The notes beneath the pieces are model-generated. The model was given only the letters and a program-made list of their open reading frames with translations, did not search any database and had not been told where the DNA came from. The translations under genes and the position numbers were made by a program. This document shows, piece after piece, positions 1 through 7,286 of a stretch of DNA of 15,127 nucleotides. This DNA is from CAZZNQ01 sp964655775. GTDB lineage: Bacteria; Planctomycetota; Brocadiia; SM23-32. The stretch is taken from assembly GCA_964655775.1 (NCBI GenBank), contig CAZZNQ010000094.1, forward strand, positions 1 through 15,127, given 5' to 3'. Each line of letters starts with the position of its first letter. The stretch's first letter is position 1.

Positions 1-1352
1 GTGACGATCACCTCAATTGTGTATCGCTTGCCTTCAGGAAGATTCAGGAAGACCCGAGCCGGCTGTCGCACACCGAAGTAGACGAGGACGTAGTCGTCAC
101 CGTGCTTTCCGGCGGCGGAAGAACTCCACGGCGATTTCCAGAGCAGAGGATCGAACCCGCCGGGCGGCCCTTCTTCCATCATCCGGCGCAAGAAGGCCAG
201 TCGCGGTGGGCTTCCCCCATGTAGCACCCCGCCTTTGGACCACCACAGGATGTCCTCCGGGTGCAGGTAAGTTTCTCCGTGTCCGGCGTAGCCGCCGCCC
301 ACTGTCGCGACCCAGAACCGGTGGACCAACTCCCGGGCGCTTATGTTGCCCCAGCCGTGTTCTATGTTTCCCTCATAGCAGCACTCGTCGTCGACCACCG
401 GCTTCCCGAACTGGCTGCGCCATTGCCGGATGCCGTCGGTATCGGCCTGCACGCTCGCGTGAGTGACCCACGGCTTGGTGTGATCGTACCATCTGCGGCA
501 GTTATGAATTCCCCGGAGATGATGATAGGGATCGGTCTCGGCGATGATTCGGAAGAAGCGATCCCAGTCCGCATCGTCTTTCTCCTTCATCAGGTCCCAT
601 TCATTGGCAAGCGACCACCAGACGTTGCGGTAGGCGGAAAGACGCGCCACCACGTACCGTAGGTACCGGTCGTCGGCATCGGGCGGCATCCGGTCGAAGC
701 CCCAGTGGCCGACGTCGTAGGGATGAAAGAGTATGAGGTCTGCCTCGATTCCCAGTTCGCAGAGGTCCGCGACTCGTTTCTCCAACTGCCGGAAAAAGGC
801 GGGATTGAACCGTGTGAAGTCCCAGCCACCGGAAGGACCATCCTCGAAGGGATATAGATCGGGTTCGTTGCGGCTGAATTCATAGTGCTTCGGGAATACG
901 CACATGCGGATCTTGTTGAATGGCGCGTCGGCCAGTGTCCGCAGCGTCTGCTCCTGCAGATCCTTGCTCTGGTGGATCCACGCGTAGCAGGTGGTTCCCA
1001 GCTCGTAGTACCACGTGCCGTCCTCGTACGCGAAATGGTGACGGTCGCGCACGCGAACCGGGCCGTGATTCCCCGCCGATGGACTGCAACAGGTAAAAGC
1101 GCCGGTCACACCTTCGAGCGCTTCCACGTTTGCGTAGGTTCGGTAGCTCCAATCGCCCTCAGTATCAGGCATGAAGCGCACTCGGAATGTCCCGTCACCA
1201 TCGTAGAAACCGGCAGCCGCCACTTCACGGTGGCCGTGGCGGAAGGAGGCCCCGACCTGAACGTCCGTGAAAGGGTTACCCTCCAGATCCGCTTCGAGCT
1301 CGAGCTCGAACACTGCCCAGCATTCCACGGCACCGCGCGCATGTTTGTGCAT
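1..1352 (-). CDS. DUF5060-DUF4038-DUF5605 putative glycoside hydrolase (C-terminus cut by window edge)
   Basis: I translated this frame directly; it stays open from the ATG at 1352 to the left edge (450 codons), so the 3' end is missing. Domains: residues 8-95 are a DUF5060-like beta-sandwich (ECWAVFELEL..GNPFTDV, FYDGDGTFRVRFMPDTEGDW). Residues 105-390 are a DUF4038-type TIM barrel related to apiosidase-like hydrolases. Residues 415-450 begin a DUF5605-like sandwich (YVLVYFGVRQPARVFLNLPEG). Likely catalytic acids are Glu251 in SLANEWD and Glu323 in VVDDECCYEG, placed as the acid/base and nucleophile of clan GH-A barrels; this assignment is inference. No signal peptide is visible, so it probably acts in the cytoplasm on imported sugars. 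The ATG at 1352 has GGAG 9 nt upstream. An in-frame ATG at 1367 and TTG codons near 1427 lack such a site. It lies 136 bp downstream of the propeller glycosidase on the same strand, so co-transcription is plausible. The substrate is unknown. Confidence 0.88.
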   Translation of the reverse strand, partial: MHKHARGAVECWAVFELELEADLEGNPFTDVQVGASFRHGHREVAAAGFYDGDGTFRVRFMPDTEGDWSYRTYANVEALEGVTGAFTCCSPSAGNHGPVRVRDRHHFAYEDGTWYYELGTTCYAWIHQSKDLQEQTLRTLADAPFNKIRMCVFPKHYEFSRNEPDLYPFEDGPSGGWDFTRFNPAFFRQLEKRVADLCELGIEADLILFHPYDVGHWGFDRMPPDADDRYLRYVVARLSAYRNVWWSLANEWDLMKEKDDADWDRFFRIIAETDPYHHLRGIHNCRRWYDHTKPWVTHASVQADTDGIRQWRSQFGKPVVDDECCYEGNIEHGWGNISARELVHRFWVATVGGGYAGHGETYLHPEDILWWSKGGVLHGGSPPRLAFLRRMMEEGPPGGFDPLLWKSPWSSSAAGKHGDDYVLVYFGVRQPARVFLNLPEGKRYTIEVIV

Positions 1353-1488
1353 TGGAGCTGTCTCCATGTGCTGATGAACTCTGTCTAACGTCCCGTGGGC
1401 ATTGCCGAAGACCGCAGGCGTCAACAACTATGACGTGGATGGCACTCCCGCCGACACGCGACGAATTGTGTGCAGGCTTCCATACGCT

Positions 1489-3042
1489 CTAACTTACGAA
1501 CTGAAAGGCATACAGCCGGGCGTTGCGCATGGAGACGCGCATCCGCATCGGCCTGCCGGCTGATTTCGACACGTTGCTCCCGCTCTTCCAGTTGACTATG
1601 TGGTGAGTGGAGTTCGTAACGATGCGCTCGCAATCATCAAGGGCGTGATCGGCCAGTCGGCAGTCCCACGTCGGCCGGTTGCGGACATCCAACAGCTCGA
1701 CCTTCACCCATCCGCCTGCTCCGGTGTCCACGTTGAGCTCGAGCCTGCGACCGTTGTGCACCAAGGGGGGCGTTACGAACTCGCCGCCTCGGTTCCCGGC
1801 GTTCACTGACATGTAGCCGTCGAGCCTCAAGACATCGCGGTGTATGGAACCACAGTATTCCTCGATCGGGCAGCTTCCATACTGGCCCGGCTTCGCCCTG
1901 GCATGCCACTTCCGCATGTGGCTGTGATAGTGGTACAGACACTCCCCCTCGCGGATGACACCGTCACCAACGTAGTTCATGTGAACGCCTTCCGTGTCGA
2001 GGGGCAGCCTTATCCACGGCTGCCGGTCGCCGGGACGATCCCAGTGCACACCGTCGCGGCTCACTGCGAGATGGACCTCCAGGAGGTTCGGCCGGTGGTA
2101 GAAGGCCGAGAAGGGCATCAAATAAGCCCGCGCAGCGCAAGGATACTTGATCACCGGTTGGTTGTAGAAGTCCACGCCGTCCAGGGCTTCGACAGCGTCA
2201 GTGTGGGACACGGTCCTGCCTCCCGGCGCATCCGGATCGAAGCGCAGCCCGTCGCCGAATCGGTCGATCCATTCGCCGCTTCGCAGGTATGGCCCATCGG
2301 GCTTGTTCACATAGCTGTCCAACTCGTCGGGGCCGAGAACAATGCATTCAGGGGACAAGTCCGGCCAGCATTCGGGATTATCGGTCTCCAACCGACCAAT
2401 CCGTCGCCCACCGGCATGGACGCGGAAGTAACCCACCCATCGGCCGATGGCGTCGTCCCAGAAGAAGATGTTCTGGGAATCCGCGAACTGTCGCACGACG
2501 GGGTGACCGTCGTTTGCGACCTCCCAATGGATTCCGTCGGCGGAGTATGCCAGCCTCATCTGGCATCCCTTGGGGAAGAACATCATCTTGTAGCGGCGCT
2601 CGGGCACATCGCTCTCATCCATCACAACGGTACCCAGCTCGCGTACCTCCAACTCCTGACCGTCCTCGAGGTACCGGGAGAACACGATGTTGTTCGCGCG
2701 GCTGCCCATGAACTCCACCGCCCCAAACTCCGGCTTGTGCCAATCGACGCCGTCATCGGAGACGGCACAGCATACGGAGTTGAGGAACTTCGTCTTGCCA
2801 CTGGGCTTGAAGCCGAGAGTGGCCGAGCCCAGGTAGTACATTCTGTATTGCCGGGATGCCGGATCGCGCAGGACCGTACACCACGTGCAGGCAGTCTCGC
2901 CGTTCTCCCACGGCTTCTCCGCCTGGAGAGCCACGCCGCCGTCGGAGGGGGAGTGAACGACGAGTTCCAGGCCATTGACGGCGTCGAAGAACATACTGTC
3001 AAGAAAGAGCTGTTTTTCCGTACCGATTGGGATAGGGTCCAA
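1489..3042 (-). CDS. Five-bladed beta-propeller glycosidase-like protein (GH32/GH43-like)
   Basis: This 517-residue protein resembles the environmental GH32/GH43-type propeller proteins that open with a motif like IGTEKQLFLDSMFF and then alternate sugar-site motifs with YRMYYLG and RDGVHWDRPG blade signatures. The blades span about residues 20-400. A C-terminal beta-sandwich follows (residues 405-517, GYMSVNAGNRGGEFVTPPL and DCERIVTNSTHHIV). Such proteins are usually annotated as glycosyl hydrolase family 32-like or hypothetical, and the substrate is unknown. No signal peptide is present. The start is TTG at 3042. It has GGGAG at 3049-3053 with a 6-nt spacer, and an in-frame TGA lies only a few codons upstream with no ATG between. 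It sits between the DUF5060 hydrolase and the CocE-like hydrolase, all on the minus strand. I cannot assign catalytic carboxylates with confidence, so a carbohydrate-binding or inactive role remains possible. Confidence 0.85.
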   Translation of the reverse strand: MDPIPIGTEKQLFLDSMFFDAVNGLELVVHSPSDGGVALQAEKPWENGETACTWCTVLRDPASRQYRMYYLGSATLGFKPSGKTKFLNSVCCAVSDDGVDWHKPEFGAVEFMGSRANNIVFSRYLEDGQELEVRELGTVVMDESDVPERRYKMMFFPKGCQMRLAYSADGIHWEVANDGHPVVRQFADSQNIFFWDDAIGRWVGYFRVHAGGRRIGRLETDNPECWPDLSPECIVLGPDELDSYVNKPDGPYLRSGEWIDRFGDGLRFDPDAPGGRTVSHTDAVEALDGVDFYNQPVIKYPCAARAYLMPFSAFYHRPNLLEVHLAVSRDGVHWDRPGDRQPWIRLPLDTEGVHMNYVGDGVIREGECLYHYHSHMRKWHARAKPGQYGSCPIEEYCGSIHRDVLRLDGYMSVNAGNRGGEFVTPPLVHNGRRLELNVDTGAGGWVKVELLDVRNRPTWDCRLADHALDDCERIVTNSTHHIVNWKSGSNVSKSAGRPMRMRVSMRNARLYAFQFVS

Positions 3043-3048
3043 TGGCTT

Positions 3049-3053
3049 CTCCC
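3049..3053 (-). promoter_or_regulatory. Shine-Dalgarno site deciding the TTG start at 3042
   Basis: GGGAG on the minus strand lies 6 nt before TTG. No ATG or GTG occurs in frame between here and the upstream TGA, so this site fixes the start of the propeller protein. Confidence 0.6.
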
Positions 3054-3171
3054 GGGAGTCTCGATCGCTGTGATGACGCAGTGGTCAGCGCGGGCATGCA
3101 ATCGGTCAGCGCTTATCGGCAGCACCCTCCGATCGTCGGGTTCCCGGCGGGAGCAGGGAATCCGTCTCCGC

Positions 3172-4803
3172 TCATTGCATAACCGGCAACAGGATGTAAG
3201 ACGCGTAGTCTCCGCTGTGATAGACCGTCTGGTTTGCAGGCCTGATTGCGTCCGGGGCCGCCGTCCGGGTGCCTGTATTGAGATTTCGTTCCCACAGCGG
3301 GAACAGGCTGCTTGTCAGGTGCACCCGCACCCGGTGACCCGGTAGAAAGACGTTGCTGGTCGATTTCACGTCGATGTTGTACTCGCAGACCCCGTCGACT
3401 ACCTGCGGGCGCGCGTTCAGATTGCTCTCGATCAGGTTGTACGCGGTGCCGTCCGGGTACTCGTCGCAGACCTGAACGACCCACTGCGTGCAAGGCACAT
3501 CGGTCTTCGCGTAGAGTTTGACCATCAACGGGCCCGTAACATTCAGCGGCTCGGTGAGCGGTTCGCTACGGAAGACCAGAACGTCGCCGCGGTCGCCCAG
3601 CGAGCTCTGGTCGTGGGGGCCGATGGGCACGAGTGGGTTCTGCCGATACTCCGAGTTGCTGCAGCCAAGAGTCGGGCAGGGATCATCCGGATCGTATGTG
3701 TATGAACTGGGCTCCTCATCCCCTGGAGGGCGGGTCAAAAGACTTCCATGCCGGCTCCCCCCGGGCGCGCTGAAGTAGAAGCGCGTCTGCCTTCGATCGG
3801 CCGGTGGCCATTCGTCATACGTGCGCCACTCATTGATGCCCATCGCGAACATAGCAACCCGCGGCCCGGTCTGCTCGGAATCGCCCGCCAGTATCGGCTT
3901 CAGCCACTTGTCGACCTCTCCCTGCAAGTCATACGGCACCTTGCCAGCGAAGTCGCGATCTCCCATCACTCGCCCGAGGTGATCCGTCACGTCCAACACC
4001 AGGCGCACGTTCGGGCTCGTGCTGAACTCCAGCGCCGCCAGGTAATGCAAGGTCTGGCGGTCCGGATATCGGTCATACCATCCGCCGTACGTGAACATCG
4101 GTATTCCGATGCTCTCGAACTGCTCCCGGGCGCGCTCGGCGCTCCAAACCTGGTACTCCCACGGCTCATCCGCCACCACCTCTGCTGCCACGCCCGGTGC
4201 CGCTTCATCGACGCGCGCGTCTTCCTGGCCGTCAGACAACTGCATCGCCAGATACTCGTCCCATGTGCTGAGGGGCTTGAGTCTGCCCAGTTCATACGCG
4301 TCGTAGGGCTTCAGGCCCAAACCATGCACCTGGGGAACGATGGCCACCAGGTGCGGAGGATTGGCCTGAGCGGCGCGAACGGCCGTGATCCCCCATTTCG
4401 ACTTGCCGCCCATTACCACCTGCCCGTTGCACCATTCCTGCCTGGCAGCCCACTCCACCACGTCATAGCCGTCTTCGACATCGTTAATGTACGACGGACT
4501 GGACCGGTAGTCCGTGCCCACGCAATGGTAACCCATCGCATGCCATCGGTCTTTCTTCCAGCCGGTCCAGCCGTGGAAATGGGGGCCCGCACCACGCATC
4601 ATGATGACCGGTCGGGCGTCGTCGCTTCCCCGGTGGAGAGTGCCCTTCAGCGTCGCCCCGTCACGCAAAGGTATCTCGAGCGGCTCCAGGCCATAGCCTT
4701 CGGGTCCTGCCGGCTCGTGGCTTCTGCTGTCAGATGCGTGGTTTCCAGTCAGCCCGCCGGCAACGAGCAGGCCCAGCAGGGCTGTTGCCATCCATAGGTT
4801 CAT
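3172..4803 (-). CDS. Secreted CocE/NonD-family alpha/beta hydrolase (X-Pro dipeptidyl-peptidase-like, S15)
   Basis: This 543-residue protein begins with an N-terminal signal segment (MNLWMATALLGLLVAGG), so it is probably exported. Residues 40-290 form an alpha/beta hydrolase core and residues 320-540 a jelly-roll PepX_C-like domain, including the family-typical FPLWERNLNTG near the end. The nucleophile elbow is GGKSKWG with Ser135. Asp244 in YGGWYDRY and His275 in VTDHLGR fit the other triad members by order and spacing. In CocE-type enzymes the residue after the serine is normally Tyr and helps form the oxyanion hole; here it is Lys136. Family members cleave esters or amides (acyl esters, X-Pro peptides, cocaine-type esters), and the substrate here is unknown. 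The ATG at 4803 gives a good signal peptide but only a weak purine-rich ribosome site (GAAGAG). It is probably the first gene of the leftward cluster, with 129 bp separating it from the next gene. Confidence 0.88.
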   Translation of the reverse strand: MNLWMATALLGLLVAGGLTGNHASDSRSHEPAGPEGYGLEPLEIPLRDGATLKGTLHRGSDDARPVIMMRGAGPHFHGWTGWKKDRWHAMGYHCVGTDYRSSPSYINDVEDGYDVVEWAARQEWCNGQVVMGGKSKWGITAVRAAQANPPHLVAIVPQVHGLGLKPYDAYELGRLKPLSTWDEYLAMQLSDGQEDARVDEAAPGVAAEVVADEPWEYQVWSAERAREQFESIGIPMFTYGGWYDRYPDRQTLHYLAALEFSTSPNVRLVLDVTDHLGRVMGDRDFAGKVPYDLQGEVDKWLKPILAGDSEQTGPRVAMFAMGINEWRTYDEWPPADRRQTRFYFSAPGGSRHGSLLTRPPGDEEPSSYTYDPDDPCPTLGCSNSEYRQNPLVPIGPHDQSSLGDRGDVLVFRSEPLTEPLNVTGPLMVKLYAKTDVPCTQWVVQVCDEYPDGTAYNLIESNLNARPQVVDGVCEYNIDVKSTSNVFLPGHRVRVHLTSSLFPLWERNLNTGTRTAAPDAIRPANQTVYHSGDYASYILLPVMQ

Positions 4804-4876
4804 GTCCGCAGCTCTTCTCGATGCACAAAGCGGGTTCTCCGCGAGTCTTGCTCTTAATCGCGCCGCATATCCTTAA

Positions 4877-4891
4877 GATGGTACAACCATC
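4877..4891. promoter_or_regulatory. Perfect 15-bp palindrome, candidate operator
   Basis: GATGGT-ACA-ACCATC is a perfect 6-bp inverted repeat around a 3-bp centre. It lies 74 bp upstream of the CocE-like ATG, within the divergent promoter region. Size and position fit a dimeric repressor site, but no second copy was seen and no regulator gene is nearby. It could also be chance or a small hairpin. Confidence 0.3.
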
Positions 4892-4914
4892 CTTCGGGAT
4901 TGGGCCGGGCTGCG

Positions 4915-4943
4915 GGCCGCTCCGCGATGCCCGATGAGCGGCC
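4915..4943. repeat. 8-bp inverted repeat with 13-nt loop
   Basis: GGCCGCTC at 4915-4922 is the exact reverse complement of GAGCGGCC at 4936-4943, and one G-T pair extends the stem outward. No T-run follows on either strand, so it is not a classical terminator. It may be a leader hairpin or operator. Confidence 0.35.
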
Positions 4944-5066
4944 TCACTGTCGAGCTTGGCCCGATTGTATCCCCGGGGGACTGCCTCTGCCAGCGTGCGC
5001 GCCGGCACGAGCTTCTGGACATCTGCAGCACAGCGATCGAGGGCTACTGAGCGCAGCAGACTCCTC

Positions 5067-5096
5067 TTGCGTCTTCAGCTGACCGTCTGATAGTAT
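5067..5096 (+). promoter_or_regulatory. Weak sigma70-like promoter candidate for the serine hydrolase/permease genes
   Basis: TTGCGT (5067-5072) and TAGTAT (5091-5096) are separated by 18 bp. The match to consensus is 3/6 and 4/6. The predicted transcript would start about 30 bp before the GTG at 5135. This is pattern matching only. Confidence 0.2.
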
Positions 5097-5134
5097 CCCG
5101 TCCGCTCGCGCTTCTTCGCTTGAGGATATGGACC

Positions 5135-6241
5135 GTGGCAGATAACGGCGGGATACCGGATTGGGTGACCTATCCGGATGAAGAATGGCAGACGATCTCA
5201 CCGGCCAAGGCCGGACTGGACCCGCTGGGGTTCCAGCAGTTTCTGGACGCCAACCCCGTTCGGGCAGGAGCTTGGGAGGGCGAAGAGCACGCCGACAATC
5301 GCTGGGGTGGGGCGCTTGCGCGCGGGGGATACCTGGTGCACACCTGGGGCGATCCGGACTATGCATTCCAGACGGCGTCCTGCGGCAAAGCGTTCACGTG
5401 GGCCGCGCTGGGACTCGCTGTTGGTGCCGGATTGCTGGACCCGGACGAGCCCATCCACAAGACATGGACGGGCAAGGGTCATCTTTCCCATCCGCACAAA
5501 TACCTGAATGCCGGCCACCACCGGACGCTCACATGGCGGCATCTAGTAGGCTTCGGGAAGGATACCTACGAGCATCTGGGCGGCTTTCCGGTGACGAACG
5601 GCTACTACTGGCGGCGAGGTTCGGCCGAATACAGCGCGGACACTGCGGCGAAAAATATCCCTGAATGGGCAGCCTGGACCGGCGATCCCGCCTACGACAA
5701 CTACGCGCACGTCGAACCGGGCACGCAGGGGTGCTACAGCAGCGGCGGTTTCTGGCGCCTTTCCCAGGCACTTACCGCCGTCTGGGGGCGCGACCTCAAA
5801 GAGGTGCTGGACGATCTGCTGTTTGCAGAGATGGACATCCCCGCCGACCGATGGGACTGGGTTCCTGGGCGCGTGGTGCACGAGACGCGCGACTGGTATC
5901 CGGACATGCCGGGCTATGGCGATTTCCTCGATCCTCCTTACGAGATCGACGGCCATCCTGTGCGAGGAGGAGGTGGCTGGGCCGTCATGAGTGCGAAGGA
6001 CCTGGCGCGGTTTGGCTTGCTGGTCGCGACCGAGGGCATGTGGCGCGGCCGGCGGCTGATCCCCGCCGAATGGATTCGGGGGCATCGTGGTGGTAACGGC
6101 AGCGAAGTCGCTGGTGAGAGCCGCCAATACACGTCCTTCGGGCTGGTAACCGCGCAGGGCAGGCCGTATCCCGTTCCCGGAGACCTGTTCAGAGGGCCGG
6201 CCACAGGGCCTGCGAAGGGGGAGTCTTGTCGGCCTACCTGA
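5135..6241 (+). CDS. Beta-lactamase-fold serine hydrolase (CubicO/class C-like)
   Basis: This 368-residue protein of the class C beta-lactamase/penicillin-binding fold belongs to a subgroup with long Trp/Tyr/His-rich segments (LVHTWGDPDYAFQTASCGKA, WTGDPAYDNYAHVEPG). Ser82-Cys-Gly-Lys85 is the SxxK nucleophile motif, Tyr201-Ser-Ser203 occupies the YxN/YxS position, and VRGGGGW near residue 277-281 sits where the third (KTG/HxG) motif is expected. No signal peptide is visible, so it is probably a cytoplasmic esterase or amidase, not a secreted lactamase; the substrate is unknown. I chose GTG at 5135 because GAGG lies about 9 nt upstream. The in-frame TTG at 5120 has no ribosome site. The C-terminus overlaps the next gene by 16 bp, which implies translational coupling to the permease. 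The sequence ends soon after the third motif, so a short C-terminal truncation cannot be excluded. Confidence 0.85.
   Translation: MADNGGIPDWVTYPDEEWQTISPAKAGLDPLGFQQFLDANPVRAGAWEGEEHADNRWGGALARGGYLVHTWGDPDYAFQTASCGKAFTWAALGLAVGAGLLDPDEPIHKTWTGKGHLSHPHKYLNAGHHRTLTWRHLVGFGKDTYEHLGGFPVTNGYYWRRGSAEYSADTAAKNIPEWAAWTGDPAYDNYAHVEPGTQGCYSSGGFWRLSQALTAVWGRDLKEVLDDLLFAEMDIPADRWDWVPGRVVHETRDWYPDMPGYGDFLDPPYEIDGHPVRGGGGWAVMSAKDLARFGLLVATEGMWRGRRLIPAEWIRGHRGGNGSEVAGESRQYTSFGLVTAQGRPYPVPGDLFRGPATGPAKGESCRPT
6215..6223 (+). promoter_or_regulatory. Ribosome-binding site for the TTG-started permease, inside the upstream gene
   Basis: AAGGGGGAG ends 2 nt before TTG at 6226, and its AAGG core lies 7 nt upstream. 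It is within the last codons of the serine hydrolase, consistent with coupled translation. Confidence 0.5.
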
Positions 6242-7167
6242 TTCCCTATCTCAAGCTGCTGGGTTGGGTGCTTGCTCCGCTTGGTCTCGGCTATGCGCTG
6301 CGGCGGGCTGGTGCGCCCAAGAGAACCTCGCGGGGTCTTTTCCTCTTCGCCCTGTTAGGCTGTCAGATGCCCATAGTCCTGCTGGCCGTTTGGGTTGCGG
6401 AAATATCCAAGGGGGCCCGATACCTGCCTCTTATGACCCTGGCGGGGTGGATCGTCACGGCGGGTGTCGCCCGACTTGTCAGTGGTATGATGGACCACGG
6501 GCCCCGTCGGCGTGGTGCGTTCATTGTCTCGATGGCTCTCAGCAATCATGGGTACACGCTGCTGGGGCTCATCGCCCTTGTGCTGTTCGGTCAGGCCGGC
6601 ATAGCGCAGGCGACCTACGCGCAGGCGCTGGTCGTGCCGTTCCTCGTGCTCGTGTGCTTTCCGATCGGCCGGTTTTACGGCCGTGGGCACGGGCAGATGT
6701 CCATGCGATCTGTGATTCTGGACACACTCAGGGACCCCAGAAGCCTGCCTCTGGCTGCTATGATCGCGGGCCTGGCGTTGCAGGCAGGTGGGGTGCCGCG
6801 TCCGGCGTGGTGTGCGCGCGTGCTGCGCGTTCTGGTGTACGCCGGCACAGTCACTTCGGGTATGGCGGTCGGGTTCCTGCTACGGAAGCTGGATATGACG
6901 CTGTTCGTGCGGGAGAACGTCTTCAGTTTCGTCTATCGCTCGACCGTGTACCCATTGATGTTCTTCCTCATGGCCAGGCTGGCGGGACTCAACCATACCG
7001 ACACCTGCATCCTGGTCCTGTTCGGCCTCGTTCCCTGTGCGCTTTTCGCCAGCCTGGTTGCGGACTTCTTCGACCTCGACACAGATCTGACCAGCAATAT
7101 GTTCCTGATCGGCACGCTGCTGTTTCTGTTGGTCACGTTGCCCGTCTACGTTGCGATCGCCATGTAG
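6226..7167 (+). CDS. AEC-family permease (auxin efflux carrier-like, Mem_trans)
   Basis: This 313-residue, very hydrophobic protein has about eight to ten predicted membrane helices, a central polar loop (RFYGRGHGQM) and a repeated half-structure, as in the bile/arsenite/riboflavin-auxin efflux superfamily. Features such as MALSNHGYTLLGLIALVLFG and a second half opening with LRDPRSLPLAAMIAGLAL match AEC permeases, which move carboxylates, amino acids or other small metabolites across the inner membrane. The substrate cannot be inferred. The start is TTG at 6226, preceded by a purine-rich AAGGGGGAG at 6215-6223, inside the end of the serine hydrolase gene. No better in-frame start is present. 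The 16-bp overlap suggests that the hydrolase and carrier work as a pair, perhaps with one handling a product of the other. Confidence 0.85.
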   Translation: MSAYLIPYLKLLGWVLAPLGLGYALRRAGAPKRTSRGLFLFALLGCQMPIVLLAVWVAEISKGARYLPLMTLAGWIVTAGVARLVSGMMDHGPRRRGAFIVSMALSNHGYTLLGLIALVLFGQAGIAQATYAQALVVPFLVLVCFPIGRFYGRGHGQMSMRSVILDTLRDPRSLPLAAMIAGLALQAGGVPRPAWCARVLRVLVYAGTVTSGMAVGFLLRKLDMTLFVRENVFSFVYRSTVYPLMFFLMARLAGLNHTDTCILVLFGLVPCALFASLVADFFDLDTDLTSNMFLIGTLLFLLVTLPVYVAIAM

Positions 7168-7168
7168 G

Positions 7169-7199
7169 GGCGAGGAATAGCCACTTCGACGCCCTCGCC
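7169..7199 (+). terminator. Stem-loop right after the permease stop (weak terminator candidate)
   Basis: GGCGAGG at 7169-7175 pairs perfectly with CCTCGCC at 7193-7199 around a 17-nt loop. It starts 2 bp after the TAG stop, in the gap between converging genes. No U-tract follows, so intrinsic termination is doubtful. Confidence 0.25.
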
Positions 7200-7286
7200 T
7201 GTTCGCCGGCGCAGCAACATGTTCCTGCACAGGCTCACGCCGAGAAAAAGCAAGCGAGTGACGCCGGTGAAAGTGACTCACGGGCA

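Larger units (their letters stand above)
4804..5134. other. 331-bp divergent intergenic region between the hydrolase cluster and the serine hydrolase/permease pair
   Basis: Short open frames here have no homology I recognise and no ribosome sites, so I treat the stretch as non-coding. It must carry promoters for both directions. It holds a perfect 6-3-6 palindrome (4877-4891), a perfect 8-bp inverted repeat with a 13-nt loop (4915-4943) and a weak sigma70-like promoter for the rightward genes (5067-5096). Confidence 0.6.

Noticed and set aside
1353..1488. Promoter with TTGACG near 1425 for the DUF5060 gene
   Set aside because: The -35-like hexamer is good, but the sequence 16-18 bp downstream bears no resemblance to a -10 box.
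1840..3345. Plus-strand 501-codon open frame
   Set aside because: It lies opposite the propeller glycosidase and runs into the CocE gene. Its translation has no family pattern, while the minus strand has clear domain signatures. It is a by-product of GC-rich codon use.
3748..4797. Plus-strand 349-codon open frame
   Set aside because: It is antisense to the CocE-like hydrolase, low in recognisable motifs, and has no ribosome site.
5135..6241. Antibiotic-resistance beta-lactamase
   Set aside because: It has the SxxK fold motif but no signal peptide and belongs to an environmental CubicO-like subgroup, so a resistance role is not supported.
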